A DNA stretch of 64,000 nt from an uncultured Bacteroidia bacterium. Lineage in GTDB: Bacteria; Bacteroidota; Bacteroidia; Bacteroidales; UBA932. The translations under genes were made by a program, and so were the position numbers. Every line of letters starts with the position of its first letter. The first letter of the stretch is position 1. Shown one piece after another: positions 34,280 through 44,107 of the stretch. The stretch lies in the NCBI GenBank assembly GCA_902784435.1, contig CACZUR010000002.1, forward strand, positions 50,817 to 114,816, given 5' to 3'. A model generated the notes under the pieces. The model saw only the letters and a list, made by a program, of their open reading frames with translations, was not told where the DNA came from and searched no databases.

Positions 34280-36790
34280 TTAGAATATTAGTTTCGGCAA
34301 ATCTTCTGTGAAATTCCAGACACCACTGCTCCAGCCAAGGGTGGTGGACGCAAGCTGAGACAGCGTTTTTCCTGTTTCAACCTTTCCATGGTAAGAATAC
34401 TGAGGTCTATTCGGCTGACCGCTGGCAATGCTTACAGCCGTTGTTTCGGCCAAAGTACCATCGGAAATGCTTTTTACTACGAGCGGATGAGTGGAAGACT
34501 CAACATTCGGATGTTGATAATCCGAACTCGGCACCCACCATGCTGTAAGAGTCATAGAAGGGTTACGATAATTATCGGCAAGGGTACAAATGGGGAATGC
34601 TACACCAACTACGCTTCCTGTACTCCAGTTTCCCGAGTTAATATTTGATGCTGTAACGGAGCTGTTCCATGCTGCGCATTTCTGTACTGTAACACCAGCT
34701 GCGCTAATAAAACCGATTAATCCGCCGGCACCAAAACTCGAGCTGACCACATTGCCGCTGGAATAACTATTGCTGACCGTTACTTTTGTCACATTGTTCA
34801 ACACTTCGCCTATTAAACCACCGACATAAGAATTCGCTGTAACAGTTCCGCTCGCATAACTATTCTCGATAGTGAATGTCTTGCTTGTGCCCAGGGCACC
34901 AACCAGTCCCCCGACCTGACGATAATTACCTGTCACATCTCCTGTCGCATAACACTTAGAAATTGTGCCCCCAACCATATATCCCACCAGACCGCCAAGA
35001 TATGAACCAGCCTGATTTATGGACACATTCGTATGGCACTTGGAAAGACTGGCACCATTGTCTAAATAGCCAACGAACCCACCCATGCCTACGGTTGTAG
35101 TGTTTGTCGTATTATCCGAACTAATCGTAGATCCATCAACATAAGAGTTCTCTATTATGCCAACGCAAACCCCAACAAAACTACCGACATTTATGGTCGT
35201 TGCTTTAACGCTTCCTCCGACAACACTGCCGTTCTCAATCCGTGCCGTTTTTTGCAATTGCCCTGCGAACCCGCCAACTCTATTATCTCCACTCACCGTG
35301 GCATTGATTACTGAACATGAGGAAAAAACCGATGTGGTCGCTGAAGTTGAGGCGACAAAACCGCCGGAATATCTTCCGGAAGCCGTAACAGTTCCATCGG
35401 AATAAGTACATGTATTCGCCGACACTTTCGCATTGGCGAAACCGATTACGCCACCGGCAAGACTGCCAGACACAGTCGTATTCGTAACGTCGCAGTTGGT
35501 CATAGTAAGCATCGTTGCCCCCTCAACATCATCAATCTCACCAATCAAACCACCACTATAGCTTGTCGACGTTACTGTACCCCCAACGACATCCACATTC
35601 GTAACAGTACTTGCAGCCGTCGTAATTGTATTTGCAAGAATGCCGGTAATAGAAGATCCTCCATTAACTTTAGCATCTTCAATTGTCAGATTAACAATAG
35701 TACCATTTAAATCGTTAAATAGAGAAGCACCTAAATTACTGATTTTCTTCCCGTTACCATCAAAGTTAACTACGTTAGTGAACGGGGTTGGATTCAGCGG
35801 AGTCCAGGAGACTTTGTCCATATCCACATCGTCAACCAACTTGAAGTATCTGGTGGCATCGGGTTCAAGTTTATCGGCAACAGCAAGCAACTGGTACTTG
35901 TCGGCAATCAGATAGGCTTTGTCAGCGGTAGTGCCGTTACAAGAAGTCAGACCGGCATGGGTGTCACTCTGCGATGCATTAATCTGCAAGTGATTGAGGC
36001 AACCGCTGGCGAAAGATTTTCCGTCAGGGAACTCGACATAACGCGTGTATACGGTATGATCGTCATTTGAAGAATTGAATTTCACCAAAAGCGTAGTTCC
36101 GTCAGGGATGGCCTTGTTTCCGGAAGGAAGTGTGGCATAGAGATTCAAGACATCGCCGGCTGCGCCACTGGCATCAGTGAGATTGATGGTAAGTGTGTTG
36201 CCGCTGAAGAAGATGTTGTTGCTGGCTATTAACTCTACGGAAGTAATAGTTGTCGCCACATCTGTCGGGAGCTTGGCCTTAAGACCCAGCACACTGGAAA
36301 CATCCGTAAAAACGAGGGCGCCAAGGTCGGTAACACTGTTTGCCTGAGCCACATATTTTATATGTCCCGTAGACCCCTCGGAGGCCTGCGTCTGAGTAGC
36401 AGCGAGAACAGCTTCGTCACCCTGGTGAAGCACACAGATGTCGTAAAAAGAAGCCGCAACAGGTGTGCCGGTGAAAACGCCCTCTTTGGAACCGATACCA
36501 CCGACCAAATTAAAATCAGAATAACTGCCGTGGTCTTCGTGGTTGTAAACGCGGAGCTTGTCTGTCGACTCCCATGTCAAAACCATCTTCGGATGGTTGG
36601 CGCCATCGACGCCAGGCGTGAAGGCCACCTTGGTCAGGGCGTCGGTCAGCGTGGCCGAAATGGTAATGGGCTTTCCGGATTTAGACGGATTGCTGGTTCC
36701 CTGATTCAAATCGAGATTCGCTTTGCTGCAGGAGAAAAGCAGGAGAACGGAACCAATAATTACGAATGCATGTGTAATAACTTGTTTCAT
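34280..36790 (-). CDS. Fimbrillin-like / GLUG-repeat surface lipoprotein, AT-rich
   Basis: 836 aa from the ATG at 36790, which gives a clean lipoprotein signal (SVLLLFSC). The longer frame upstream (to 36877) overlaps the small ORF at 36807 and is not used. The N-terminal half is fimbrillin-like (ITISATLTDALTKVAFTPG). GLUG-like repeats from about residue 380 show GGLIGEI, GGFVASTS and GGLVGYMVGGTISKCYATG patterns. The C-terminal cap is LGWSSGVWNFTEDLPKLIF. Base composition is visibly more AT-rich than the flanking genes, suggesting later arrival or relaxed codon use. Confidence 0.83.
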   Translation of the reverse strand: MKQVITHAFVIIGSVLLLFSCSKANLDLNQGTSNPSKSGKPITISATLTDALTKVAFTPGVDGANHPKMVLTWESTDKLRVYNHEDHGSYSDFNLVGGIGSKEGVFTGTPVAASFYDICVLHQGDEAVLAATQTQASEGSTGHIKYVAQANSVTDLGALVFTDVSSVLGLKAKLPTDVATTITSVELIASNNIFFSGNTLTINLTDASGAAGDVLNLYATLPSGNKAIPDGTTLLVKFNSSNDDHTVYTRYVEFPDGKSFASGCLNHLQINASQSDTHAGLTSCNGTTADKAYLIADKYQLLAVADKLEPDATRYFKLVDDVDMDKVSWTPLNPTPFTNVVNFDGNGKKISNLGASLFNDLNGTIVNLTIEDAKVNGGSSITGILANTITTAASTVTNVDVVGGTVTSTSYSGGLIGEIDDVEGATMLTMTNCDVTNTTVSGSLAGGVIGFANAKVSANTCTYSDGTVTASGRYSGGFVASTSATTSVFSSCSVINATVSGDNRVGGFAGQLQKTARIENGSVVGGSVKATTINVGSFVGVCVGIIENSYVDGSTISSDNTTNTTTVGMGGFVGYLDNGASLSKCHTNVSINQAGSYLGGLVGYMVGGTISKCYATGDVTGNYRQVGGLVGALGTSKTFTIENSYASGTVTANSYVGGLIGEVLNNVTKVTVSNSYSSGNVVSSSFGAGGLIGFISAAGVTVQKCAAWNSSVTASNINSGNWSTGSVVGVAFPICTLADNYRNPSMTLTAWWVPSSDYQHPNVESSTHPLVVKSISDGTLAETTAVSIASGQPNRPQYSYHGKVETGKTLSQLASTTLGWSSGVWNFTEDLPKLIF

Positions 36791-36806
36791 TTTATTGCTC
36801 TCCCGA

Positions 36807-36983
36807 TTAAAAATCTTCACTAACAATACCGTTGTAATCCATATCCTGCAAACCGTTAAGGTTGGGATAGGTGTCAAAAGGATCCGTCGCCAGAATCACA
36901 CGCAGACTGGCACAAATCAAACTCTCTGTACTCACCCCCACAACAGTGGTCACGGGTGGCTGATACACTTTTTTTTCGTTCAT
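36807..36983 (-). CDS. Small peptide 2 (58 aa) preceding a GLUG lipoprotein
   Basis: Begins MNEKKVYQPPVTTVVGVSTE, continues with SLICASLRVIL, and ends DMDYNGIVSEDF. It is the clearest member of the Y-x-x-P-x-x-x-V-x-x-x-x-x-E-x-L-I-C-A-S pattern seen in short Bacteroidales ORFs. It lies 16 bp before the lipoprotein ATG at 36790 and 32 bp after the SGNH protein stop. Function unknown. Confidence 0.75.
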   Translation of the reverse strand: MNEKKVYQPPVTTVVGVSTESLICASLRVILATDPFDTYPNLNGLQDMDYNGIVSEDF

Positions 36984-37015
36984 AATGCTATTATATTATT
37001 TGGTATTATCATTCT

Positions 37016-40000
37016 CTATAATAATCCGTCAATAATGGGCTTGATGATCCCTTCCATCACCGTATAGGCATCCGGACCGGGATGGAGGTCGTCGTACAGC
37101 TTGTAGCAGTCCTTGAGACCGTGGTCGATATCGGTTTCTACCGCCGCTTCGGAAGCGTCGCGGGCGACGAGGGCGCTCCAGTAGTCGCAGTAGGTGTAGC
37201 CTTCGCTGGCGCAAAGCGTCTGGTACCGGCTATTCATTTCCTCAATATGGACACTCTTCCAACCCACGCCAGTATAGTTACGGTTATTGGGTGTAATAGA
37301 GCATACCACTACCTTGATACCTTCGGCCTTGGCCGCAGCCGCCATATAGGCAATATTGTCGTAAATGGTCTCGTAACTCGCGCCCTGGGCAATGTCGTTG
37401 GTTCCGCCCATGACCACAAACACCTTGGGGTTCAGGGCCAATACATCCTTGGCAAAACGATCACGCATCTGCGTGGTATTCTGGCCACTGATACCTTTGT
37501 CAATGTATCCGTTGGAGGAGAAGAATCCGGGATGGAAGTAGATGGTAATGTTCTCGCCACTGGCCGTCATATAACTCGGCAGCGGGTCATTACCCAAAAC
37601 GCCATGTGTAGCTTCCTGAATGCTGCTTCTGGTTTCCTTGCGGCTCACGCGTCCCCACTGCCAGGTGATGCTGTCGCCCACGAAGATGGCCGGAATGCGA
37701 GCACTTCCCGGTTTGAGCACCGGCTGGGCGTTATCCAGATTCCAGACAGCCGTGGACCAGCCCGACTGTGTGCCGGCCTGGTTGGAGATTGTTCCGGACG
37801 TCCCGGCATAATTGTTCTCAAGAGTGGCCCCAACGGTATTGGCACCATAGAAAGGCAGGCTGGCATGCCAGCCGATACAGTTGGAAATGCTGCCTGCGGC
37901 ATTTGCAAAGCGTGCAACGAAAGCGGCGCGGTTGGTAGCGCTCCCGTTCTGAGTCCCGGAACTGTAGCAGTTCTGGATGCTTCCCTGGTACATAAGACCG
38001 GCGAAACCGCCTACGTCGGCATAGGAGCCTCCGTTAACGGAGGCCGTCGTGTAACAATGGCTGATGTCACTGTTCTGGACATATGCACCGAAGCCGGCAG
38101 CCTGAGCGTTATATGCGGTAACCGCTCCGCCCTCCACATAGCATTGAGACACGTCTTCGTACACTACACCCACAAAACCGCCGGTATTAATTGCGCCGGA
38201 CACTTCCGTTCCAGTCACATAACACTGAGTGGTCGAAACACTATTCCCTCCTGCGGAGTTGCCGCCCAACTGGCCGGCGAAACCGCCGGTGCGGCCGGCA
38301 CTGGAGGCAGCGATGGTGGCATTGGTAACGTAGCAGCCATTAAAGCCTACGGCCGTAACAGCCGTACCCACAAAGCCGCCCACGCGCACACTGTTATTGC
38401 TCTTGGTGTCGGTAACCGTGCCATTGTCGTAATGACAGCCGACGAACGAGGCATTCTCTGCATAACCGGCAAAACCGGCCGTATGGTTGGCATTGTTGGT
38501 CACATTGCCGCTGGCACTGCAGTTGGTGAAGGTGGCGGCGCCGGCCACCTTGCCGGCAAAGCCGCCTGTGTTCTCTCCGGTGTTGCTCACCGTAGCTGCG
38601 GAAGAGCAGTCTTTATAGGTGTCCGGCACAACCGACCAGCCCACAAAACCACCCACACTGTTAGCCTTGCCGGTGACTTTGGTGGTATTGTCTACCACGC
38701 AGCCCTGGAAGTTGGAACCCGAATGATAGGTGCAACCCACGAAGCCGCCCACATTCTGGACGGCAGCATTGGTGACGCTGACCGTAGTACCGGTCACGGA
38801 GCAATTGATATAGGACAAGGCCTGCATGGAATAGCCCACGAAACCGCCCGTATGGATGGAACCATTGGCGCTGGCGAGGTTCTGCGACACCGTCGTGTTC
38901 TGCACATGGCAGTCGGTGAAAATGGACGGCACGTCATATGAGGTATTGGTACCATATCCCAGGAAACCGCCCACATGGCTGATGCCGGATACATCGACCT
39001 TGGTTACGCGGCAACCCGTATAATGGGCCGCCTTGTCTCCGTAGCCCACGAAACCGCCGACCTCCGCCTTTCCGGAAATACTGATGGAAGGGCCTTCTAC
39101 ATAGCAATCCTGGAAAGTGGGCGCACCAGCAGGAGTAGAATAGCCAATGAAACCGCCCACCTCAACCTTGGTATCGCCACTGGGCGTCACATTGGAAGAA
39201 AGGGTTACGGGGCCCTCTACATAGCAATGGTCAAAGGTGGGATTGATGGTGGTGCAGCCCACAAAGCCGCCCAGGCCGGTAGTGGCGCCCGGCTCTGTGT
39301 TGTGTGCCAACGTGAAGTTACGGGTATAACATTCCCGGAGGGTAGCCACCTGCTGGCGGACCATACCGGCAAATTCTCCCACATGGGATTTGGCCGTTAC
39401 CGTGGTGTTCTCTACCGAGCAGCGCAAGAGCGTACCGGTGGTGTTGATTTCCCCGGCGAAACCGCCGGCCCAGGTGGAGCCGGTACCCGTCACCTTAGAA
39501 TTGATCACATGGACATCGGTGCAGTTGCCCACCACGCCGCTGGTCCCGATGAAGCCGCCCACGACGCCAATTTTGGAAGAATGACTGACGGTAGCGTTAT
39601 CGAAGGTGACGTCATGGAGATGACCGTTGAGAACGCCGGCAAAACTGGCGTAATTGGCACCGGAAGAACTCAGATTGGCAATGGTGTGGCCGTCTCCGTC
39701 AAAATCCATGGCCTTGCTGAAGCCGGACGCGATATTCAGCGGCGTCCAGTTGCCAATGGAGGAGGCATCGATGTCTTCCAGCAGACGGAAACTGTTGGAA
39801 GAATTGTTCACCATGACATTGTGCATATTGTTCAGCTGCCGTGCATTGGCAATAAGGTAAGGATTCGCCGCAGAGCCGTCACCGGACACGAAGTCCTGGG
39901 CCGTCAGACCGTCGATGGGATGGGACGCGCTGCCGAAGGAGTTCTGCTTGCCCTGCGTCACTTTCTTGGCACCGCCGCTGATGATAAGGGTACGGCTGTA

Positions 40001-40729
40001 GGCCTCATTGTCGGACGCCAACACATAAAGGGGAATCTGGCTGCCGTCGGGCAGGTCGATGTCTTCCCAAGGGAGCATCATATAGGCCGTGAGCACCTGG
40101 GCAGAAGCCGACACGTTCACATTCTGGAGCGGCAGGCTGTAGTTCTTCCCGCCCAGACCGACACCTACGCTCTTCAGGGTGGTTACGCCATCCGGGAGCT
40201 GCGTCACAATTTTTACGGCTGCGCCCTGCTTGAAGGAACCGCTGTGGGAGGCAGCCCAGCTGGCGGTGAAAGCGATATCCGTGTAGGTATCCACGCCGCT
40301 CAGGAGGGCCTTGTAACGCAGATGCGAAGTGCTGCCGTTGCCGTCCTGGGCAGGGGTTGCCGTGTCGTTTTGGGCTTCCTCCACACTGGTATAGGTACCG
40401 GGGCACAGGATGTCGAAGCTGCTGCCGGAAACGGCCGAGCCGGTGAATTCGGCCACGTGGTCCGAAATCAGGTTGGAGAGGGTGAACACCTCCGACTGGC
40501 TGGAGCCGATGACCAGGATCTTGTCACCGTCCTTCCAGGCCAGGTGGAGTTTGTTATTCTCCGTATCGGCCGTGATATCCACCTTGGAGAAGGGCTCTTC
40601 CGGCATGCTGACCCGGATGGTCACCTGCTCCTTGGCAGGTTCTGTATTGGGCTGCAAAGCCTCCGGCTCCTCCCGGACGCAGGACGCCAGGAGGAGGAAC
40701 AGGGCTGTAAGCATAAATGTTCTTTTCAT
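37016..40729 (-). CDS. Giant GLUG-repeat lipoprotein with C-terminal SGNH/GDSL esterase
   Basis: 1237 aa, lipoprotein signal (ALFLLLASC). Fimbrillin-like N-terminus (~25-270), then a long series of GLUG-like units (~300-985; repeated GGFVGYSxxxxxxYxxCxVxxxTV), the cap SGWSTAVWNLDNAQPVLK, then an SGNH hydrolase (~1010-1237). Catalytic elements: Ser1020 in FVGDSITW, the GQN Gly region, GGTNDIAQG, and Asp1213/His1216 in DDLHPG. It likely removes O-acyl groups from a captured glycan at the cell surface. It is preceded by a 47-codon ORF. The hydrolase sits directly after the usual C-terminal cap, as an added module. Confidence 0.88.
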   Translation of the reverse strand: MKRTFMLTALFLLLASCVREEPEALQPNTEPAKEQVTIRVSMPEEPFSKVDITADTENNKLHLAWKDGDKILVIGSSQSEVFTLSNLISDHVAEFTGSAVSGSSFDILCPGTYTSVEEAQNDTATPAQDGNGSTSHLRYKALLSGVDTYTDIAFTASWAASHSGSFKQGAAVKIVTQLPDGVTTLKSVGVGLGGKNYSLPLQNVNVSASAQVLTAYMMLPWEDIDLPDGSQIPLYVLASDNEAYSRTLIISGGAKKVTQGKQNSFGSASHPIDGLTAQDFVSGDGSAANPYLIANARQLNNMHNVMVNNSSNSFRLLEDIDASSIGNWTPLNIASGFSKAMDFDGDGHTIANLSSSGANYASFAGVLNGHLHDVTFDNATVSHSSKIGVVGGFIGTSGVVGNCTDVHVINSKVTGTGSTWAGGFAGEINTTGTLLRCSVENTTVTAKSHVGEFAGMVRQQVATLRECYTRNFTLAHNTEPGATTGLGGFVGCTTINPTFDHCYVEGPVTLSSNVTPSGDTKVEVGGFIGYSTPAGAPTFQDCYVEGPSISISGKAEVGGFVGYGDKAAHYTGCRVTKVDVSGISHVGGFLGYGTNTSYDVPSIFTDCHVQNTTVSQNLASANGSIHTGGFVGYSMQALSYINCSVTGTTVSVTNAAVQNVGGFVGCTYHSGSNFQGCVVDNTTKVTGKANSVGGFVGWSVVPDTYKDCSSAATVSNTGENTGGFAGKVAGAATFTNCSASGNVTNNANHTAGFAGYAENASFVGCHYDNGTVTDTKSNNSVRVGGFVGTAVTAVGFNGCYVTNATIAASSAGRTGGFAGQLGGNSAGGNSVSTTQCYVTGTEVSGAINTGGFVGVVYEDVSQCYVEGGAVTAYNAQAAGFGAYVQNSDISHCYTTASVNGGSYADVGGFAGLMYQGSIQNCYSSGTQNGSATNRAAFVARFANAAGSISNCIGWHASLPFYGANTVGATLENNYAGTSGTISNQAGTQSGWSTAVWNLDNAQPVLKPGSARIPAIFVGDSITWQWGRVSRKETRSSIQEATHGVLGNDPLPSYMTASGENITIYFHPGFFSSNGYIDKGISGQNTTQMRDRFAKDVLALNPKVFVVMGGTNDIAQGASYETIYDNIAYMAAAAKAEGIKVVVCSITPNNRNYTGVGWKSVHIEEMNSRYQTLCASEGYTYCDYWSALVARDASEAAVETDIDHGLKDCYKLYDDLHPGPDAYTVMEGIIKPIIDGLL

Positions 40730-40741
40730 GGCTCGTTTGGT

Positions 40742-40885
40742 TTATCCGCCGAAAATGGGATTGTCGCCGTAATCCTCCAGGGAAGACACATTCTGAAGGG
40801 TTGAATTCTCGGTAACAAGTTCTACCAGTTCCACCTGGGGAACCACATACTCATTTTTCACTTTCATGGTATTATCAATGTTCAT
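40742..40885 (-). CDS. Small peptide 1 (47 aa) preceding a GLUG lipoprotein
   Basis: Begins MNIDNTMKVKNEYVVPQVEL and ends LEDYGDNPIFGG. A second ATG at codon 7 would give MKVKNEYVVPQVEL, also plausible. It shares the Y-x-x-P-x-x-x-L-V-x-x-x-x-E core with the ORFs at 36807 and 34111. It lies 12 bp before the giant lipoprotein gene and 23 bp after the preceding stop. Confidence 0.72.
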   Translation of the reverse strand: MNIDNTMKVKNEYVVPQVELVELVTENSTLQNVSSLEDYGDNPIFGG

Positions 40886-40908
40886 ATTTTTACGCTTTTA
40901 AGTTCATT

Positions 40909-43900
40909 TTATTCGGCAGGGACAATCACGATGAAGGTATCGCGGGCACGCTCTCCGTAGTGGTCATGAACAGTACCATTATTGGCATTGTCCCAAGGAT
41001 AGTTGACCACGTTGGTATCGGATGCACCCTGGCCTTTTACGCACATGGTGGAGGAACCGCCGCCGTCCAGATTCAGGGCATACTGCGGATTAAAGTACTT
41101 GACCAGAAACTGGGTAACCCAATATGCGCTCATACCTACGCCACCCTTGGTGCCGGAATAACGGCCGTCGCAGACAAACAGCAGCAGGTGATTGTCGGCG
41201 TTGAGGGCAACCGCCGTACGGGGATATTTGCTGGTCTGGTGGGTATTCGGCGCCTCCGAAGGCTCGCCCGTCACCTTGGGATACCAGGTCTTGAACTGAC
41301 GTCCCACCTGGTTGTAATCCTGGATGAGCATAGGGGCGCTGGAGAGGAAGCCAGGCTTGTCCTCGACACAGAACTGGTAGAACATCCGTTCTTCTGCAAT
41401 GGACTTGACAGGCGGGTTGCCGGCACTGCCGGGAGCCTTGTCCGGGTCGTAACCGTCAAAGGCTATCTGGACGCCGCGTTCACCGTCGAAATAAACGGTG
41501 CCCTGGCTCTTCCAGTTGGGAACGCCCGTGTCCGTAATGGTGTTGTTGGGCATCAGAGACCTGACAAGGCCCGAAGAGTATTGCACCACATTCTCTTCAT
41601 TGACATTATCCAAAACATTATTGGCAGCATCTTCGTCCATCTTTGTCCAGGAGTATTGTGTATTCACCTTGATGGCGATGGACCCGCTCTCGTAACCGGC
41701 ATTGATGGCCGCAAAGGCTCCGGTCGCATTAAATATCTGGGAACAAACGGCCGTAGGAGAGGAATGGACCAGCTTGACCTTGTAGGCCGGATTGTTCAAA
41801 TCCACATCCACGATGTAGACCTCCTGGCGCTCCTTCTCATAATCGTCGCTGCCGGTATAGCTGCTATAAGAGCTCTTGTTGTCGTAGTGGTAATAGGTGA
41901 TGCCGGACGCTATGTTGGTTACCGTCCAGCCGTTTCCGGCCGAAGGATACTTGGGACCATCACCGGCGCTGCCGGCCGGAACGGCACTGGCGCCGCTGGC
42001 GATATTCTCGGTGGGAAGGACACCCGTGAGCACAGGCACGGGACCGGAAAGATCCCAGACATCCGTATCCCAGCCCAGGGAAGCCGCGGCAGCGGAGAGC
42101 GTACCGTTGAAAGCCTTTCCATGATAAGGATAGTGATAATTCTTACCGGAATAGGAGTTGACCACCAGAGGAGTGGAAGCGCTGGAATTCTCCTGGTCAT
42201 AAGGATTCCAGGACGTATAATCTGTAAAATCGAGATCGGCTTTGCGGAGGCAGTTGGCCAGGGTGCTGTGCGTGGAAATGTATCCCGCTATGGCGCCTGA
42301 GCTATAATGGTCTGCATCGGAATCCGTCGCATGGGAAGTGATTTGGTCATTCCACGCGATACAACCCTGGATAATATTATAGGCCCGGGTATTCGTGGGA
42401 TGGTTGGCATTGGATTTGTCACTTGTATTCTTGTCCAAATTGCAGTGACCGGCTATGCCACCCATCGCATACGTGTTAAGGACACTCATGGTGGAATAGC
42501 AGTTGATGATGGCGGTGTGCATGTTGATGAGGCCGCCGCAGATGCCGCCGGTTCGCTGGCCGTTCAGGTTACCGCCATGAGAAGAATCGCCTCCGATGAC
42601 ACCGGAAGTCCAGCAATTGCGCACCGTAGAGCCGGCAGCGACGTCATAGCCGAACAATCCGCCGGAATAAGCCTTGGGGCTTCTGATATTCATATCATAG
42701 GCCGAGCAGGACTCCACAAGGCAAGTGTGGATACGGCCGATCATGCCGCCTACCGGTCCGTTCCCGTCGGCGCCAGAAAGGCTCGTGGAATAAGTAATAC
42801 TGCCGTTTACATGGACATTGTAGACATGGGCCATTTTTCCGCTATAACCACAGAAACCGGCCAAAATACCGGTAGGCCTGCCATAGGTATTGGTTACGCT
42901 GGCATTGGTGAACTTGAGGTTGTATACTTCTCCGTAAAGCACACCGAAGAAACCGGTCTGGGGGTTCTTATTGGTGGAATTTGTCGTGAGGGAGAAATGG
43001 TCGATGGTATGGCCGTCACCGTCCAGGTTCACGGCATAATCGTAAGGATTGTCCTTGTTGAGCGGCACCCAGGCCTTGCTGGCCAGATAGGAAGCCATGT
43101 CGATATCGTTCAGGAGGCGGAAGTACTTCTTGACACCATGCTCTAGCACGCCGGAGGCATGCATGTTGTCCAGCTGCTTGGCATTGGCAATGAGCCAGGG
43201 GCTTTCGGCGGTACCCTTACCGCCGGCAAAGAGCTGCTCGGTGAAACCGTCCGTAATCTTGATGCTATTCTGCATGCCTCCCTTGAGTGTAGCGGCGGCC
43301 GGGAGGGACTTGGTAGCCGCATAGCAGGTGCCGTCCTGGTCCAGGACGCTCACCGTGAATTCCGCTCCGGCTGCAAGGGCAACGTCGTCCCAGCTGCCCT
43401 GGGCATAGGCCGTAAGGACATGCTCGGAGCTAAGGTCCACGTTACTGATGTTCACGGACACATCCGGTCCCAGACCGGTAAGCGTCACCTTCTTGGGAGC
43501 CGTTACGGCATCAGGCAGGGTGAGGACGAGCTTCACGATGCCGCCGCGCTTGAGCGTAATGCCGTTGGTGGTGGCCCAGTCGGAGGTGAAAGCGATGTCT
43601 CCGGCATCCAGCAGGGCCTTGGGCACATTCTCCAGCAGGGCCGTGAACACCAGATGGGCGGTGCTGCCGTTGCCGTCCTGCGTCAGGTCGGGATTGCCGG
43701 CGACAGCCTCCTCTACACTGGCATAGGAACCGGGGGCCAGGATGTCGTAATAATCACCCGATACGGCAGGGCCGGAGAACTCGGCACTGTGGTCCGTGAA
43801 ACCGGCCTGGATGTCGTAAGCGGCATGCTGGGCGGGGCTGGCATGGTTGATTACACGCAGCTGGTCTCCTTCCATCCATTTCAGGTGCAGGCCCGTGCCC

Positions 43901-44070
43901 TCGTCCGGAACGGTGAAACCGGCCTTGGTAAAAGGCTTTTCCGGAATGGAAACGCGGATGGTCACGGTGGGGACCGTCACCTCCATGTGCTCATTCTCCC
44001 GGATACAGGCTGTACAGGCAAGCGTCGCCGCCAGCGCCAGGAGGGAAATCTTTAGAACAGTCTTTTTCAT
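40909..44070 (-). CDS. GLUG-repeat lipoprotein with C-terminal phosphodiester glycosidase
   Basis: 1053 aa, lipoprotein signal near residue 20 (two Cys: LACTAC). Fimbrillin-like N-terminus, GLUG-like repeats (~310-640), and the cap LGWDTDVWDLSGPVPVL at about 670-690. After a short linker comes an NAGPA/DUF2233 domain (~710-1053): FAAINAGYE, SSAPMLIQDYNQVG, RTAVALNADNHLLLFVCDGR and NLDGGGSSTMCV (Asp at 1002). The family splits sugar-phosphodiester bonds, as in removal of GlcNAc from GlcNAc-P-mannose. The protein joins a glycan-binding scaffold to this activity. It follows the free NAGPA gene by 37 bp. Confidence 0.88.
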   Translation of the reverse strand: MKKTVLKISLLALAATLACTACIRENEHMEVTVPTVTIRVSIPEKPFTKAGFTVPDEGTGLHLKWMEGDQLRVINHASPAQHAAYDIQAGFTDHSAEFSGPAVSGDYYDILAPGSYASVEEAVAGNPDLTQDGNGSTAHLVFTALLENVPKALLDAGDIAFTSDWATTNGITLKRGGIVKLVLTLPDAVTAPKKVTLTGLGPDVSVNISNVDLSSEHVLTAYAQGSWDDVALAAGAEFTVSVLDQDGTCYAATKSLPAAATLKGGMQNSIKITDGFTEQLFAGGKGTAESPWLIANAKQLDNMHASGVLEHGVKKYFRLLNDIDMASYLASKAWVPLNKDNPYDYAVNLDGDGHTIDHFSLTTNSTNKNPQTGFFGVLYGEVYNLKFTNASVTNTYGRPTGILAGFCGYSGKMAHVYNVHVNGSITYSTSLSGADGNGPVGGMIGRIHTCLVESCSAYDMNIRSPKAYSGGLFGYDVAAGSTVRNCWTSGVIGGDSSHGGNLNGQRTGGICGGLINMHTAIINCYSTMSVLNTYAMGGIAGHCNLDKNTSDKSNANHPTNTRAYNIIQGCIAWNDQITSHATDSDADHYSSGAIAGYISTHSTLANCLRKADLDFTDYTSWNPYDQENSSASTPLVVNSYSGKNYHYPYHGKAFNGTLSAAAASLGWDTDVWDLSGPVPVLTGVLPTENIASGASAVPAGSAGDGPKYPSAGNGWTVTNIASGITYYHYDNKSSYSSYTGSDDYEKERQEVYIVDVDLNNPAYKVKLVHSSPTAVCSQIFNATGAFAAINAGYESGSIAIKVNTQYSWTKMDEDAANNVLDNVNEENVVQYSSGLVRSLMPNNTITDTGVPNWKSQGTVYFDGERGVQIAFDGYDPDKAPGSAGNPPVKSIAEERMFYQFCVEDKPGFLSSAPMLIQDYNQVGRQFKTWYPKVTGEPSEAPNTHQTSKYPRTAVALNADNHLLLFVCDGRYSGTKGGVGMSAYWVTQFLVKYFNPQYALNLDGGGSSTMCVKGQGASDTNVVNYPWDNANNGTVHDHYGERARDTFIVIVPAE

Positions 44071-44107
44071 TTTCTGCTTGTTAAGTTATCTTTGTTTCTA
44101 TTCTTCA

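Noticed and set aside
36791-36877. N-terminal extension of the AT-rich GLUG lipoprotein
   Set aside because: It overlaps the small ORF at 36807-36983 and would bury the lipoprotein signal peptide, which starts cleanly at 36790.
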